Assembly (NCBI GenBank): GCA_963971575.1 | Contig: OZ020611.1 | Location: 61,351,381 to 61,415,380 of the forward strand | DNA from: Liopterus haemorrhoidalis | Taxonomy: Eukaryota; Arthropoda; Insecta; Coleoptera; Dytiscidae | Length of the DNA stretch: 64,000 bases | Reading direction: 5' to 3' | Position numbers and translations under genes: made by a program | Shown here: positions 22,922 through 33,520 of the stretch, one piece after another | Layout of the letters: the number at the start of each line of letters is the position of its first letter | Numbering within the stretch: position 1 is the first letter of the stretch | Notes under the pieces: model-generated | Database searches by the model: none | What the model was told of the DNA's origin: nothing | Seen by the model: the letters and a program-made list of their open reading frames with translations, nothing else

Positions 22922-23578
22922 AAAATCAGCTGGGTGACCACCACAGGACCGACCGCATTCACAAAGTACTTGCATAAAATTCATTCTAGCAGCAGAGTAG
23001 AAATAACTTGGCCTAATATTTTCTAACAGAGATATTATTTATCATGACCATGGAAACGTTACATATAAGTATGAAAAAATATACTTTTTTCAAATTTTTT
23101 TCGTTTTATCAAAGAATATCTCAAATAAAAGTTGTTAGCTATTGCTTTTATAGCAACTCTTATTAATTTTTTTTTTTCGAAATATTTTTCTGTTATGAAA
23201 TATTCGCAAAAATCTTAAAATCGACACGAATAAACTTCCATTTCTAGTTAACCAATTTTTACCAAAAGTTGATCAACTTGTGCCATTGATGTCAAAAGCT
23301 TAAACATGAAGTTTCATAAAAATCTTTTTAGCCGAATTTGCTCTGCACGTGTACACAGACAGACGGACGGACAGACAGACAGACAGACAGACAGAAGGAC
23401 AGACAGACAGACAGAAAGACAGACAGACCGAAAGACAGACAGACCGACAGACATCATGCTTAAAATAGTCAAAACGTTATGTAGGGACCTCAATTCGTGG
23501 AGATCCTCGAAATCTCGAAATGTCAAAATCGGTATGATCACAATACCTCCCTTATATATGTATATTGGCGGTCGGTAA
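22922..23578 (-). mobile_element. Family C interspersed repeat, copy C3
   Basis: It shares both ends and all blocks with C1. These are a hairpin-region relic (GTGACCACCACAG), ACCGACCGCA at the left and, inverted, ACCGACCGCCA at the right, the GTACACAGACAGACGG microsatellite junction, and the post-array block with AAAACGTTATGTAGGGACCT. The array (23356-23448) has CAGA, CGGA and AAGA units. It directly follows the hAT remnant through a short poly-A tract. Confidence 0.65.
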
Positions 23579-23579
23579 A

Positions 23580-24870
23580 AACTTATATTGACTGTCTCAA
23601 CACAATCTCGATCATATACAATTGTCTTAATAACAATAACATAGAGTGAGATAGAATGCTACAAAATATCACATGTGTATACAGACAACCGAAGGTAACC
23701 CAGGACTGCGTAGTCGGAACAAAATCACGTGTTTCTCCGAAAGTAATCGAAGATTTAATGTTCACGCGATTATTGCAGATAAGCGGATATTAAATTTTAT
23801 CCGCATCCGCAGAAAAGTTGCGGATATCCGCTGATTTGCAGGGCTCTACCTATAACTCAGGGGTTTCAAACTCATTTCAGTCCCGGCCCATTTTTCTAAC
23901 AAGTAAAATTGATGTGGGCCGCACGATATGTATACCTCAACCGTGGCGGATGGAACCAAGGTCTGCACAGAGAGAGAAAGCGAAAGAGAAATACACGAAA
24001 TGCGTAACTAAATGTGTCCCCACTACTATTTTTCAGACAGTCTCATGCGCATCCAATTTTTGTAAGCCATGGAAGGAAGTAAAGGAATAACATTAAAATT
24101 ATAACAATTAAACAGCAGTTGCACCAATAAATTTAAACTGCACGGATAGTGAAAAATGATGGAAAAATTTCCCCCATAGCACCCCCTAGGGGGATATGCA
24201 CGAAGTTGGACCCTCACTAAAACCTTCCTCGGATTATTTTGCCCCCTGTACTAAATTTGGTGAAAATCGGTCTATTCATTTGGATTTGCATAAAGGACAG
24301 ACCAACAAACAAGCAAACAAACAGAAATTGATTTTTATATATAAAGATTAAATCAGGACATCTCAACAGAGAGCTAAAGTTGGGATCTTCCGCTAAATTT
24401 GGGATGGTTGTCATCCGGTATTGAACTCTTTAATACCGTAGAATCTTATGGTTTATTTACTCAACTATTTATAGATTATGTTTCACAATAAATGAAGTGC
24501 AAAGTTTTATTTTATTATTTATTAAACTTGTGATACAAAGTATAAATCAATATTTTGACATAACATGTACTGACATAAAATGATATATTATTAAAAATAT
24601 ACGAAGTAATGCAGAAAATGTGTATTTCATGCACTTAATCAACATGTAGGCAATTAAATGTTAATAGGTACTGATCAAAGACTTGTATTGTGTCAAATAT
24701 TAATATGCAACATGTTAATATATTATTCATTGTACAACCATTATTAAAATGTTAATTGCTAATTTTATGCAAAATTTAATTTCAGGAGTGAAGAATATAA
24801 AATTAGTGATGGTGAAGAAGAGTTGCGTGATAAATTAACAAGATTAACAAACAATCAGTTAAATTAAATG
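23580..24870. other. Unassigned sequence with repeat termini
   Basis: No gene. CAGGGGTTTCAAACTCATTT at 23858 has the form of a hAT end, but no partner is found. 24160-24350 is GC-richer with CACCCCCTAGGGGGAT and a GAAAATCGGTCTATTCATT tail, like the 3' part of an unidentified transposon. Confidence 0.35.
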
Positions 24871-24879
24871 TAGCTTTAA

Positions 24880-25640
24880 TGCAGCTATTTTGTGCCGTAC
24901 ACAATAACCTTCTAGTCATTTTCTACAGGTATCAAGATAGAGGGAACAGGCTTTTTGATAGACAGGATAGAGGGAACAGGAATATTGCTACGTGTGAGCA
25001 AGTTGGTAAAATAAATTTAATTACTAAACAATCAAATGGTTGTACAAAAAATTTCCAGAACAAACCAGAAGTACATGATGATATCAAGGTTATAGAGCTA
25101 AAGTTATTTATTCCTCTAAGAGGCTGTTATGGAAAGGATACAAGAAGGCTATATGAGATGGACATTAAGGTAGACAGAACGACACCAGGATATATTGTGA
25201 GAGAGAAAATGAAGAGGGAAAAGATGAGAGTGATTGCCGGAGCGACGGCAACGAAATATGAAGAGAAAGTCAGAAAGGAAGAGAATAGAAAAATACGAAG
25301 AGAATGCTGGGAAGAAAGAATGAAGGAAACACAAAAAGACAAATTGTCGGCAATGGGAGAGACAAGAAAAGAGTGCTTTTAGTTAGTTAGTTAAAATTTT
25401 TGGCGTACAGCAACAAAGTCTATCTGGGCAAAGCCAGAGGACAAGCTCTGCAGAATGTGTAAGGAAGAAGAGGAAACTATAGAGCATTTAGCCAAGAGAT
25501 GCAGAGAGATAGCAGTCTGGGAGGAAGAGATAAAGGAACTAATGAGTGAGGAAGACAAGGGAGAGAGTTGGACGAGAGAACTGGAGGTAAAAAGCAAGAA
25601 GATTGGAGAGGGAATCCGGAATGAGAATAGAAAGAATTAA
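24880..25640 (+). pseudogene. LINE ORF2 C-terminal remnant with zinc-knuckle-like end
   Basis: The frame contains TTPGYIVREKMKREKMRVIAG and a highly charged stretch. After a break at about 25381-25425 (where a TTAG-headed scrap is inserted or joined) comes CRMCKEEEETIEHLAKRC, a C-x2-C-x8-H-x4-C motif, then EEEIKELMSEEDKG. Such a C-terminal CCHC motif with charged helices is typical of several arthropod LINE ORF2 proteins. No RT core is present. The open 167-aa frame is therefore part of a retroelement, not a host gene. Confidence 0.65.
25383..25425. repeat. TTAG-headed repeat scrap
   Basis: TTAGTTAGTTAAAATTTTTGG followed by CGTACAGC matches 20974-21015. It interrupts the LINE remnant between its charged region and its CCHC motif. 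Confidence 0.5.
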
Positions 25641-25649
25641 AGGACACCG

Positions 25650-26520
25650 GAGGAAAAACAGGGAAATTAAATGAAACAATATTGTAAAGATCCATATTAA
25701 ATGTTATTTTATTGCTTCGTAATTATTATTAATTATTATTAATTATTATTAAAATTAAAAATTTATTTGCAATATTTGAGGCAAAAGATAATAGATGAAT
25801 GTGATTTAATTCGTAGGAAAGTCTTGGCAAATGTGACTCAGGGTTTGGAATTGTTTATTTTAACAACCGAATTTCCCTAACGACTTTTTTTTTTAATTAT
25901 TTAGATCTAACCACATAAAAACTTTCATTCAAATATATAATTGTGTGGTCACCTTTCAAATTACTATTATTGAATCAAATAAAACGTATGATGCAGGTCC
26001 TCTATTTGACGATAAATTGAAATTTGACGCTGACGCAACGAGGAAGGAAGGGGAGTTTTTCTTGTCATTAGGTTTTTTGTTAGATTTGTTAGTTTATTAG
26101 TTCACAGATGTCAGAGCAGTTTACAGAGTATGTGACGTCAATTTAAAGCGAAATAACAGCATATGACTTATATGCGGGTATACGCAAATAATTATAATTG
26201 AAATTTTTAAGGACCCATATATGCCCATCTGACTGACACCCGCAGGATTTAAAATTTAATTATAGCTAGGGTTTTAAATAATTTAATGCATTCTTCCACA
26301 TTTGAAATAGCTAATGTATTAATATTCAAAATAATGACACATTTTGCATCCCTAAAAATTAAAACTAACGACTTACTGTACATATAAAATAAAGGGTAAT
26401 TTGTTGCCAGTAGATTAGTTTAAAAATCAACACGCGTAATATCTTTAACTCTATTGTCTTTATTTTAATGCATTAGAACAATTGTAAAAGATTGTGATCA
26501 GAGGTGGGATTACGAGTGGG
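25650..26520. other. AT-rich region without recognisable gene
   Basis: Contains ATTATTAATT repeats at 25720-25755. No family-like frame was identified. Confidence 0.4.
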
Positions 26521-26523
26521 ATA

Positions 26524-27309
26524 GAATTCTATTCTATTATTCTTCTTCTTGTAATGCCGATCTGGTTTGGATGTTGGCTATCATATTGGCAGTTTTCACT
26601 TTGTCTTCGGCTGCCCGGAAAAGATCTATTGAGGTAGCTGAAAATCATTGGCGTAGATTCTGCAGCCAGTATATCTGAGGTCAACCTAATCCTCTTCGAC
26701 CATATACCTTGCATTGCAATATTAGTTACAGTTAGTCGCTGTTTCTTATTATGTGTCCATGTTATTCTAGTTTTCTCTTCTTCACCGTAAACAGTACTTC
26801 TGGCTCTTTTCCCATTTTTTCCAGGAGTTTTTTGGAGACACGCATTCCGTCCATAATACTCTCAGAATGCGGTGATAAGTCCACAACTGGAAATTCTCTA
26901 AATTTTTAGATCATCGTCCATGTCTCTATGCCACTAAAATAATTGGAAAGACGTAGCACATTAATAGACACTTGTATTTTAACTTGAAGATTTAAACCAT
27001 GAGAGCAGAATATTTTCTTCATCTTGATTAACGCTGCTCTGGTTATCTCAATTCTGTATCTAATTTCAAGAGTGTGGTCCCATTTATTGCCAATTGTGCA
27101 TCTAAGATATTTATATTTAGTGACTCGTTCAATACGTGTATTATTAATTATAAGTTGCTCAGGTGTTAAGGACTGCCTACTTATAACCATGAAATTAGTT
27201 TATTTCGTGTTCAGTGACAGGCCATATTCATCACTCGTCTTTGTTACCTTTTCCATTAATGTGTGCAAACCTTCAGCATTTGTATAATTTCCTGTAGCTC
27301 CTAATTGGA
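26524..27309 (-). pseudogene. RTE-like LINE ORF2 C-terminal part
   Basis: On the minus strand: LHTLMEKVTKTSDEYGLSLN, then FMVISRQ, RIERVTKYKYLRCTIGNKWD, HTLEIRYRIEITRAALIKMK and FSGIETWTM. After frameshifts comes LQCKVYGRRGLG, then QNLRQ and DLFRAAEDKVKTANMIANIQ, ending near 26530. This is the ordered C-terminal half of an RTE/BovB-type reverse transcriptase from arthropods. The catalytic YADD is not visible. A foreign LINE fragment separates it from an RT motif upstream (27596-27790). Confidence 0.78.
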
Positions 27310-27595
27310 GCAAATACCCCTAAGAAGCATCGCCATCTGGATCTATTATTTACAAGGGCCTTAATTTCCGGCTAAGATTTTCCCATCCATCCAGCTTCTT
27401 AAGAAATGGGCCTGCACCAGATAACTACAGGTCTACCTCTTCTTCGCGGTCTCCGAGGGTTCCATCCAAGTGCCTGATTGGACAAGTATTGTCAAGCTTC
27501 CTCAGTGTGTATCCTATCAACTTCTATTTCCGGGTCATTATTTCTGTGGCAATTGGTTTTTGGCTCGCTAGTCTGCTTATAGATTTCTCCTGACT
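27310..27595 (-). pseudogene. Second LINE C-terminal fragment wedged into the RTE-like copy
   Basis: On the minus strand: IGYTLRKL, a decayed ALEWNP box, RGRPVVIW-like sequence across a frameshift, then EIKALVNNRSRWR. This is the C-terminal signature (HTLRKP...WNPQGKRKRGRP...NRxRWR) of a different LINE group. It lies between two blocks of the RTE-like ORF and so appears inserted there. Ends and duplication are unresolved. Confidence 0.65.
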
Positions 27596-27790
27596 ATAAA
27601 TTAAAGGGTACAAGGAAAAAGAAGGCATGCTTGTCGCACACCACGCTGGATCTCAATGGCATCCGTATTCTGACATTTGATTCCAGTTTCTTCTATAGTG
27701 GACAAAAAACACAATTGTTTTTGAACAACCGCCAACGAAATCTTTTTTTTTTTTTTGTCATAAATAGAACAGAATTCTATTCGTCGTAAT
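27596..27790 (-). pseudogene. RT motif block (RGVRQ) of the RTE-like LINE
   Basis: The minus strand reads NTDAIEIQRGVRQACLLFP followed by LYSQE-like sequence. This is the RT motif B region (RRGVRQGCxLSPxLFNLYSE) of LINE reverse transcriptases, with the QGC glycine changed to alanine. It lies at the correct distance upstream of the 26524-27309 block if the inserted fragment is removed. Confidence 0.65.
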
Positions 27791-27799
27791 CTCATTACT

Positions 27800-28849
27800 A
27801 ATTATATTATTATTATTTTTTTTTATTACTTTTATTTTTCAATATAAGTTTAAACTTATTCTTAACTTCTCAAACTTTGTCTAGCAATGCTTCAGTGGCA
27901 TTATTTTATCTTACTTTCACTATGTCCTCGAAATATCTTTTTACTACCACTGTCAATTCGTTCTGTGAAGAAAAATTGCTTGTTATCAAGAATTTCTTTG
28001 AGGACTGTGAATATTTGGAAGTAAGATGGAGCTTAATAAGATAAATTACGTAGAAGGTCAACAAATCTTACTTCATTTTAACGATGTTTTATCATAGAAA
28101 GTAAATGCACTTCAATGGAAAACTGTATTATCCTGATAAAAATGATTTCTCATGATCTTTTTTGTTCAGTTTAGAAGTTTGAAAGATAATGCATCAGTGT
28201 TATCCCTTAACATTCCCGAATATGGGCCATAATCTTTCCTGTAGGTAAAATGGATTTTGCCTTTTTTTGTGGAGAATAAATATGCTTCCATTGTATTGAC
28301 TGTTATTTTATTTCTGATATCAGTGGTCAATGAGGATAAAAAGAACCGAATTGTGACAACATTTGGGAAGGAAAATAAAAAGCTCGACCAGTGGGAAGAT
28401 GTAGCAGTAGATAAGAGATCAATAAACTAAAGATTTAACAAGTATTGGTATAAAATATGTATATACGGCAGGACGTGACACTTAACTGATCAAAATTAAG
28501 GACTTATATGAGTAAGGTTTGAAGATAAATCAACTGACAATGCCCAAGAGGAGAGAAAGAAAAAATGATTTAACAGCTTATCTCATTATTTCCCAGACCT
28601 AGGTAAATGTAGTTTTTCCTCAGAACACACACTGTGCGGTCTGTGTTTTGCCTGCAATGAGTAAAAAAGGCTTGATAAGCGGTTTTAGATAATTCAGAAA
28701 AAAGTCTGAGACGCAGTGGTTTACTTGCTAATATATTTCATTCAAAACTTTGGACGTTAACTTGATTCTTACCATTCAGCTATAACAGCCCCTTTTTGAA
28801 ATCCGGATATCACAGTGAATAATATTATTAATAAATATAACTTAAAATA
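27800..28849. other. AT-rich region without recognisable gene
   Basis: Mostly AT-rich with T-runs; no frame with family signature and no pairable terminal repeats. Confidence 0.4.
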
Positions 28850-28950
28850 AAGGGTGATACAATTTGGACTCTAGGATTTGTTTTTTGAATAAAACAAATT
28901 TCGAAAAATCCTAATTTTATTGTTATTAGCATAAAGTACAGACTTGGTAA

Positions 28951-30037
28951 TTATTTATGAAATATGATGTCGGCCAAATGCCCTCCACGACTCCGCTGAC
29001 ATGATACCATTCTTTTAGCGAAGTTTTCCGTAATCGTTTCCAATAAATGCGGTTCGATTTCAGCAATTGCACGTCTGATGTTCTCTTTTAGTTCTGGAAT
29101 CGTAGCAGGCTTGTTGACATAGACCCTTTCCTTCAAATAGCACCAGAGAAAAATGTCTATTGGGGTTAGATCGCAACACTTCGCTGGCCAATTGATGTCG
29201 CCCCTCTGAGAGATAACATGACCAGGAAATATGGTTTGAAGTAAAGTGAGCGTTTCACGTGCTGTGTGACATGTGGTCCCATCCCGTTGAACCCACATGT
29301 CATTTAAGTTCAAATCGTTGGTTTCATTGAAAAAAAAAGTTGTTTAGCATCTCCCGATAGCGTACACCATTGAAAGTAACAGCGTTACCAGATTCGTCTT
29401 CAAAAAAGTACGGGCCAATGATTCCTCTAGCCCATAATGCACACCAAACAGTGCATTTTCGTGGATGTATTAGTTTTTCTTGAATAGCATCTGGATTTTC
29501 ACTACCTTAGATGCGACAATTTTGGAGATTTACAAACCCATTCAAAAGAAAATGAGCTTCATCGCTCCATAAGATTTTTTTTGCAAAAATCAGCATCAAC
29601 TGTGTTTTCTAAAACCCAATTCACAAATGTACGGCGTTTCTGGTAGTCCGCTGCTTTCAGTTCTTGCGTCAGTTGTCAATTTTACATGCCTTTAAATGCA
29701 GGTCTTTTTTTAAAATTCGTTGAGTAGTGCCATATGAAAGATTCAATTGCTGTGAACAGTGACGGATTGACGTGCTTGGTTCTTCTTGCACACTGTCATG
29801 TATACGAGCAATATTTTCACCTGAACGATCTCTGCGTTGATAGCAAACTCTTGGTATATCAATAAGCATACCACTTGTTTCAAATTTTTGCAGTAGTTCA
29901 CAAATTGCACGCTCACTTGGAACATTATTCAGTCTAAAAAGTGGTCGAAGTTTTCTTCGCGTAATCGTAAGTGATCGCCTGTTTTCATAATAAACTTGCA
30001 CGATATTTATGCGTTGCTGCACAGTATACTGCGCCAT
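28951..30037 (-). pseudogene. mariner-superfamily transposase, hand-counted DD41D, nearly complete
   Basis: The start is at 30037 (MAQYTVQQRINIVQVYYEN). An N-terminal HTH follows, then a second HTH (SIRHCSQQLNLSYGTTQRIL), LWSDEAHF (first Asp), WVQRDGTTCHTA (second Asp), and CDLTPIDIFLW (third Asp), ending IIFHK. I count 41 residues between the second and third Asp, which would fit the DD41D lineage rather than DD34D. Two frameshifts (near 29677 and 29583) and one stop (near 29507) interrupt it; all three catalytic Asp residues are retained. It is a recent-looking but inactive copy. Confidence 0.85.
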
Positions 30038-30072
30038 GATGAATTTGCAATTTGTGTTTAGATATCAATTTT

Positions 30073-31153
30073 AAAAATTGATGTGAAGTGTGAATTTTCA
30101 CACATTGCAGGGTTTTGCAGGTATATAATAAGTGAAGGCGGCATGCGAGTGTGTAGGACAAATTTTGCTTTGTAGTAACCACGGCAAAATGAACGATCTT
30201 TTTAAAATAATTTATCGTCTGTTAATCTCAGAGCTTTAAAAACAAATTTTATGTTAAAATATTTTTTTGTTAATTTTAATTCGAATACCTAGTAACCATT
30301 ATTTAGGTTTCTAAATAAGTGCAGTATTTTTTTTATATAATAAGGTTCATTAAGATTTTGAAAATTGGGCCTATGGCTTTCATTAGTTGTCTTAAATCAT
30401 ACGCTCCGCCCCTCTGGCTTCGTATAAATGACACATAGAATGAAAATATAATTCCAATTGGTTATTAAATTTACGCTCTTGAAAATTAAATTCAAAATGT
30501 GCTAAAATATAACTAGAATTTTAACAAATTAATTTAAACAAAATAAATATGAAAAATAAAAACAAAAAATAAAATTGACTCCACAAGCCAGGAACGTGTA
30601 GTGAATAACGATCCTGTGTAGTTGTCGCGCAACTGAGCCACTAGACCACTAAATGCTTATCAACTTAGTGTGTTATAAGAGTATAACATGTATGCATCGT
30701 CAACCAAAAAACACAAAAAATGCGTTATTTTCCGAAAACATAATCTGATCAAAAATTCCTGTTGTACTATTCCGGTTCACACCAATATACATTACTTAGA
30801 ATTTTTTCACATTTTTAGTTTAAACCATCTGGGCTACAGGTGCACAATTTTGGCAAAAATCGTCTCAAAATAATTTATTTTGCAAAAATAAAATTTTGAT
30901 CGTTAATCCACGTACTAAGGGCTTTCATTTGATACCCTACTCAGAATTTTAAAAAAATATTTTTTTTTTCGATGAGCTCATATTTGTTTATATTTTTAGA
31001 GGGATATGTTTTTTAGATGTTTTAGTATTTTTCCTATGTGCGGGTCAAAAAGTTGTACAAGCATGCCAAATTTCAACTCTCTAGGTTTAGCCGTTTGGCT
31101 ACAATTTTTACCGAACAGACAGACAGACAGACAGACCTACAAAACCCTAAAAA
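30073..31153 (-). mobile_element. Family D element, copy D1 (HINE-like), nested in the DD41D transposon
   Basis: Element sense is taken as minus. One end carries a hairpin GTGTGAATTTTCACAC (30088-30103) followed inward by CAGGGTTTTGCAGGTAT. The other end has the inverted match (CTACAAAACCCTAAA, 31138-31152). A short CAGA array (31116-31135, about 5 units) lies just inside that end. The copy lacks about 35 bp present between array and terminus in D2 and D3. A tRNA-like module is at 30582-30655. The surrounding transposon sequence resumes directly on both sides. Confidence 0.65.
30582..30655 (-). other. tRNA-like module of D1
   Basis: Reversed, this reads TGGTCTAGTGGCTCAGTTGC, a good RNA polymerase III A-box context of the tRNA type. 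The B box is degenerate. It occupies the same position as the tRNA-like modules of D2 and D3 although the sequences differ. It is not a functional tRNA gene: the acceptor and T arms are not intact. Confidence 0.4.
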
Positions 31154-31446
31154 TGCAAACTTCCAACATTCACTGAACGAAAATGGCGCGCAATTCAAAT
31201 CCCGCAGTGCAATTTGGATCACCCTTTACATGTACATATGTAAATAGTATTTTTACTTTGACCGTCAAAACTCATCGTTTTTTCCATGTCCAGCCTTCTG
31301 TTAATATTCATATGATACTCAATGTTCCCAACAGCATAATTTTAAAGGTACTAAAAGAAGATTAAGCATTATATTTAATAGCAACGCTTTCCTTAATCTT
31401 ATTTTATAAATATCATAATTTTTAATGTACCATATAAAACATTTAG

Positions 31447-31541
31447 AACTTAAAGAGGTGAATGCTTTCAAATATCTCGGTAGCATATTTGCACCGAAAA
31501 GCACGGACGATGACGAATTACTGAAAGAATATCTTTAGCTA
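31447..31541 (+). pseudogene. Small LINE scrap (FKYLGS motif)
   Basis: The plus strand reads LKEVNAFKYLGSIFAPKSTD, the FKYLGS post-RT motif of LINE ORF2. It is cut off by the hAT-like sequence that begins near 31543. Confidence 0.6.
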
Positions 31542-31542
31542 C

Positions 31543-32015
31543 TGCTAAGGATGTTCCGATACTACTGATACGATACCAGTATCGATATTTTTCATTCGAT
31601 ATCGCGATTTTACTATCGATACTAATCTTCCGATACTTTATTAATATTAGTATATTTGACCCAGTATTGTATCGAATCGTTTTTTTTTTTAACAATATCG
31701 TATAATTTATATTTATACACACATAAATATGTGATTAAATTTTTTAAACACTTCCAAAAATTGTAATCTGGTGAAAACTAGTAGCTCGTAGTATCGTAGT
31801 AACTACGATATGAAGACAGTCTTCCGTAACTTATATAAAATTAATCAAAAATTCTTGTCTGTAGTAGTGACGTCAGTTCCTTCAGAGCGCTTATTTTCGA
31901 AAGCAGTCGCTCCTCTGTATGCAGAGACAGAAATAGGCATCTGGGCAAAAGGCTTACTAAACTGCTTTTTCTCGGTGCTTGCAATGAAGAGGTATGGAGT
32001 GTTTAATTAAAATTT
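31543..32015 (+). pseudogene. hAT element remnant with C-terminal dimerisation motif
   Basis: It begins with a terminus-like AAGGATGTTCCGATACTACT, followed by clusters of TATCGATA-like words (31560-31680). Then the plus strand reads VVVTSVPSERLFSKA, the hallmark of the hAT C-terminal dimerisation domain. Across a frameshift a RNRHLGKRLTKLLFLG-like stretch follows. The opposite terminus is not found. It is a deletion derivative or decayed copy. Confidence 0.7.
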
Positions 32016-32019
32016 AAAC

Positions 32020-33318
32020 AATCACTCAGATCTATAGGCGCCATTGCCTTACCATTTTTTAATACCAACCTGACATGTTATTTATTATTTTCTAAAAAAA
32101 TGGTCGCCATTTAGAAATAGTTAAAATTAAATTATGGTATTTTGATATCCTTGTAAAATTGAATTAATGGAAAAGTTGAAACAATTTCCGCTGGAACCGG
32201 AAGCGATACAAAATTCTTATTAGAGTCCTTAAATAGACCCTTTTGTCTAGTTTAACTTTTCTTCTGAAGAATTTTTTGTATCTCTTAAACTAAAGGATTT
32301 ATTCCCGGTGCGGCGTTTCAAACAAACACCCTGTATACACTTTCCGTAAACGTTGATATTATGTTGCTTTTTATGAAGTAAGTTGCAAGTTAAAACGTTG
32401 TGTCCATTATTACGTCAAATTATTCACAAAATGTTTAACATAAATATAACATTCGACTTTAGTGTCAAAGATAATTTTATCATTGTTATAACTTAAAACA
32501 AATAACTACTAATTACATGAAATGTCTGATAACATTTTTCAGTTCTTCTAAAAATAAACACTCGTGATCTTGGAAATACTTTAAAAGATAAATTTTTGTT
32601 TACTATGACGTTTATTTTAAAAGACATCTTCTATGTTTGTTTCTGTATTTTAACTCTCTTCCTAGAACTTTATTCGGAAACGTCGAAGCTGTTTTTAGTC
32701 GGAAATATATGAGTTTTTCCCGTATTTTAAACAAACACTTTCCGTCAAAGTTTTAGAATAAATTGATTTTCCATATGTTTTCTCAGAAAAGCTTGGAGCA
32801 ATAAATTATACTGAGCTATGTTAATGCATTACCTGGCCAACAGCAGTGTTATTTTTATTGAATTTTACCTAATTACTAAGCAGAATCAACACTGACATAA
32901 TGTTAAATTTCTTTACAATAATAATTATTTTCTTATCTTATTCCACTTATCAATGGAGCCCGCGTAAAATGATCTTATCGGTTAAATACAGGATGTTTTT
33001 GGAAACTGTTTAAGCATTGTTAACTTCTTAATTGTAATTGATACGAAGGAACACCCAGTATTTTTTAGTCTATCAGTCTAGAAAATCAATTTTCCTCGAA
33101 TAAATCATTAGGGCAAGGCATTATGGCTGTAAATCCAATATTAAAAAAGTTATTTAGACTTGAAAAGTTATTGAAACTTATGATTTTTAGTTGATTTTCA
33201 AGCTAAATTTGCCCCATCATTTTATTAGTTTATCTTTCATGAGACGTGGTACATACATGGAGCTTTCTAGTTTGCTCGATAGGATCCAGTTGATACACCT
33301 CATCGACTTTCCTTATTA
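32020..33318. other. AT-rich region without recognisable gene
   Basis: No coding signature. The ACAAACACCCTGTATACAC motif at 32322 has the look of a transposon terminus, but no partner or duplication is resolved. Confidence 0.4.
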
Positions 33319-33520
33319 CAGTAGAGTCTCGCTTATCTAACCTTCGATCATTCGACATTCCAGATTATCCGACCATAGTCAAAAAGTAACATCTAATGCC
33401 GATTTTAAGAACATTTTTCATTGGCAGAAGTGAAAATTGTTTAAATCCTGCAATTATAATGTTTAAATCACAGTATTGTGTGTGTATAAAACAAACGTAC
33501 ATTTAAATTCATACAAAATC

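Larger units (their letters stand above)
28850..31226 (-). mobile_element. Full-length mariner-superfamily transposon with nested family D element
   Basis: The TIRs AAGGGTGATACAATTTGGA and, reversed, AAGGGTGATCCAAATTG are flanked by TA at 28848-28849 and 31227-31228. Subtracting the nested D element (about 30073-31153) leaves about 1.3 kb, the standard size. The transposase gene lies on the minus strand at 28951-30037, starting just inside the D insertion, so D interrupts the 5' untranslated part and leaves the coding part alone. Confidence 0.85.

Noticed and set aside
24879..25382. 167-residue open frame as a possible host gene
   Set aside because: Its TTPGYIVRE motif, charged region and downstream CCHC match a LINE ORF2 C-terminus; no intron, promoter or host homologue is apparent.
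31560..31680. TATCGATA-rich cluster as transcription factor sites
   Set aside because: It lies between a hAT-like terminus and a hAT transposase C-terminus, so it is more simply subterminal transposon sequence.
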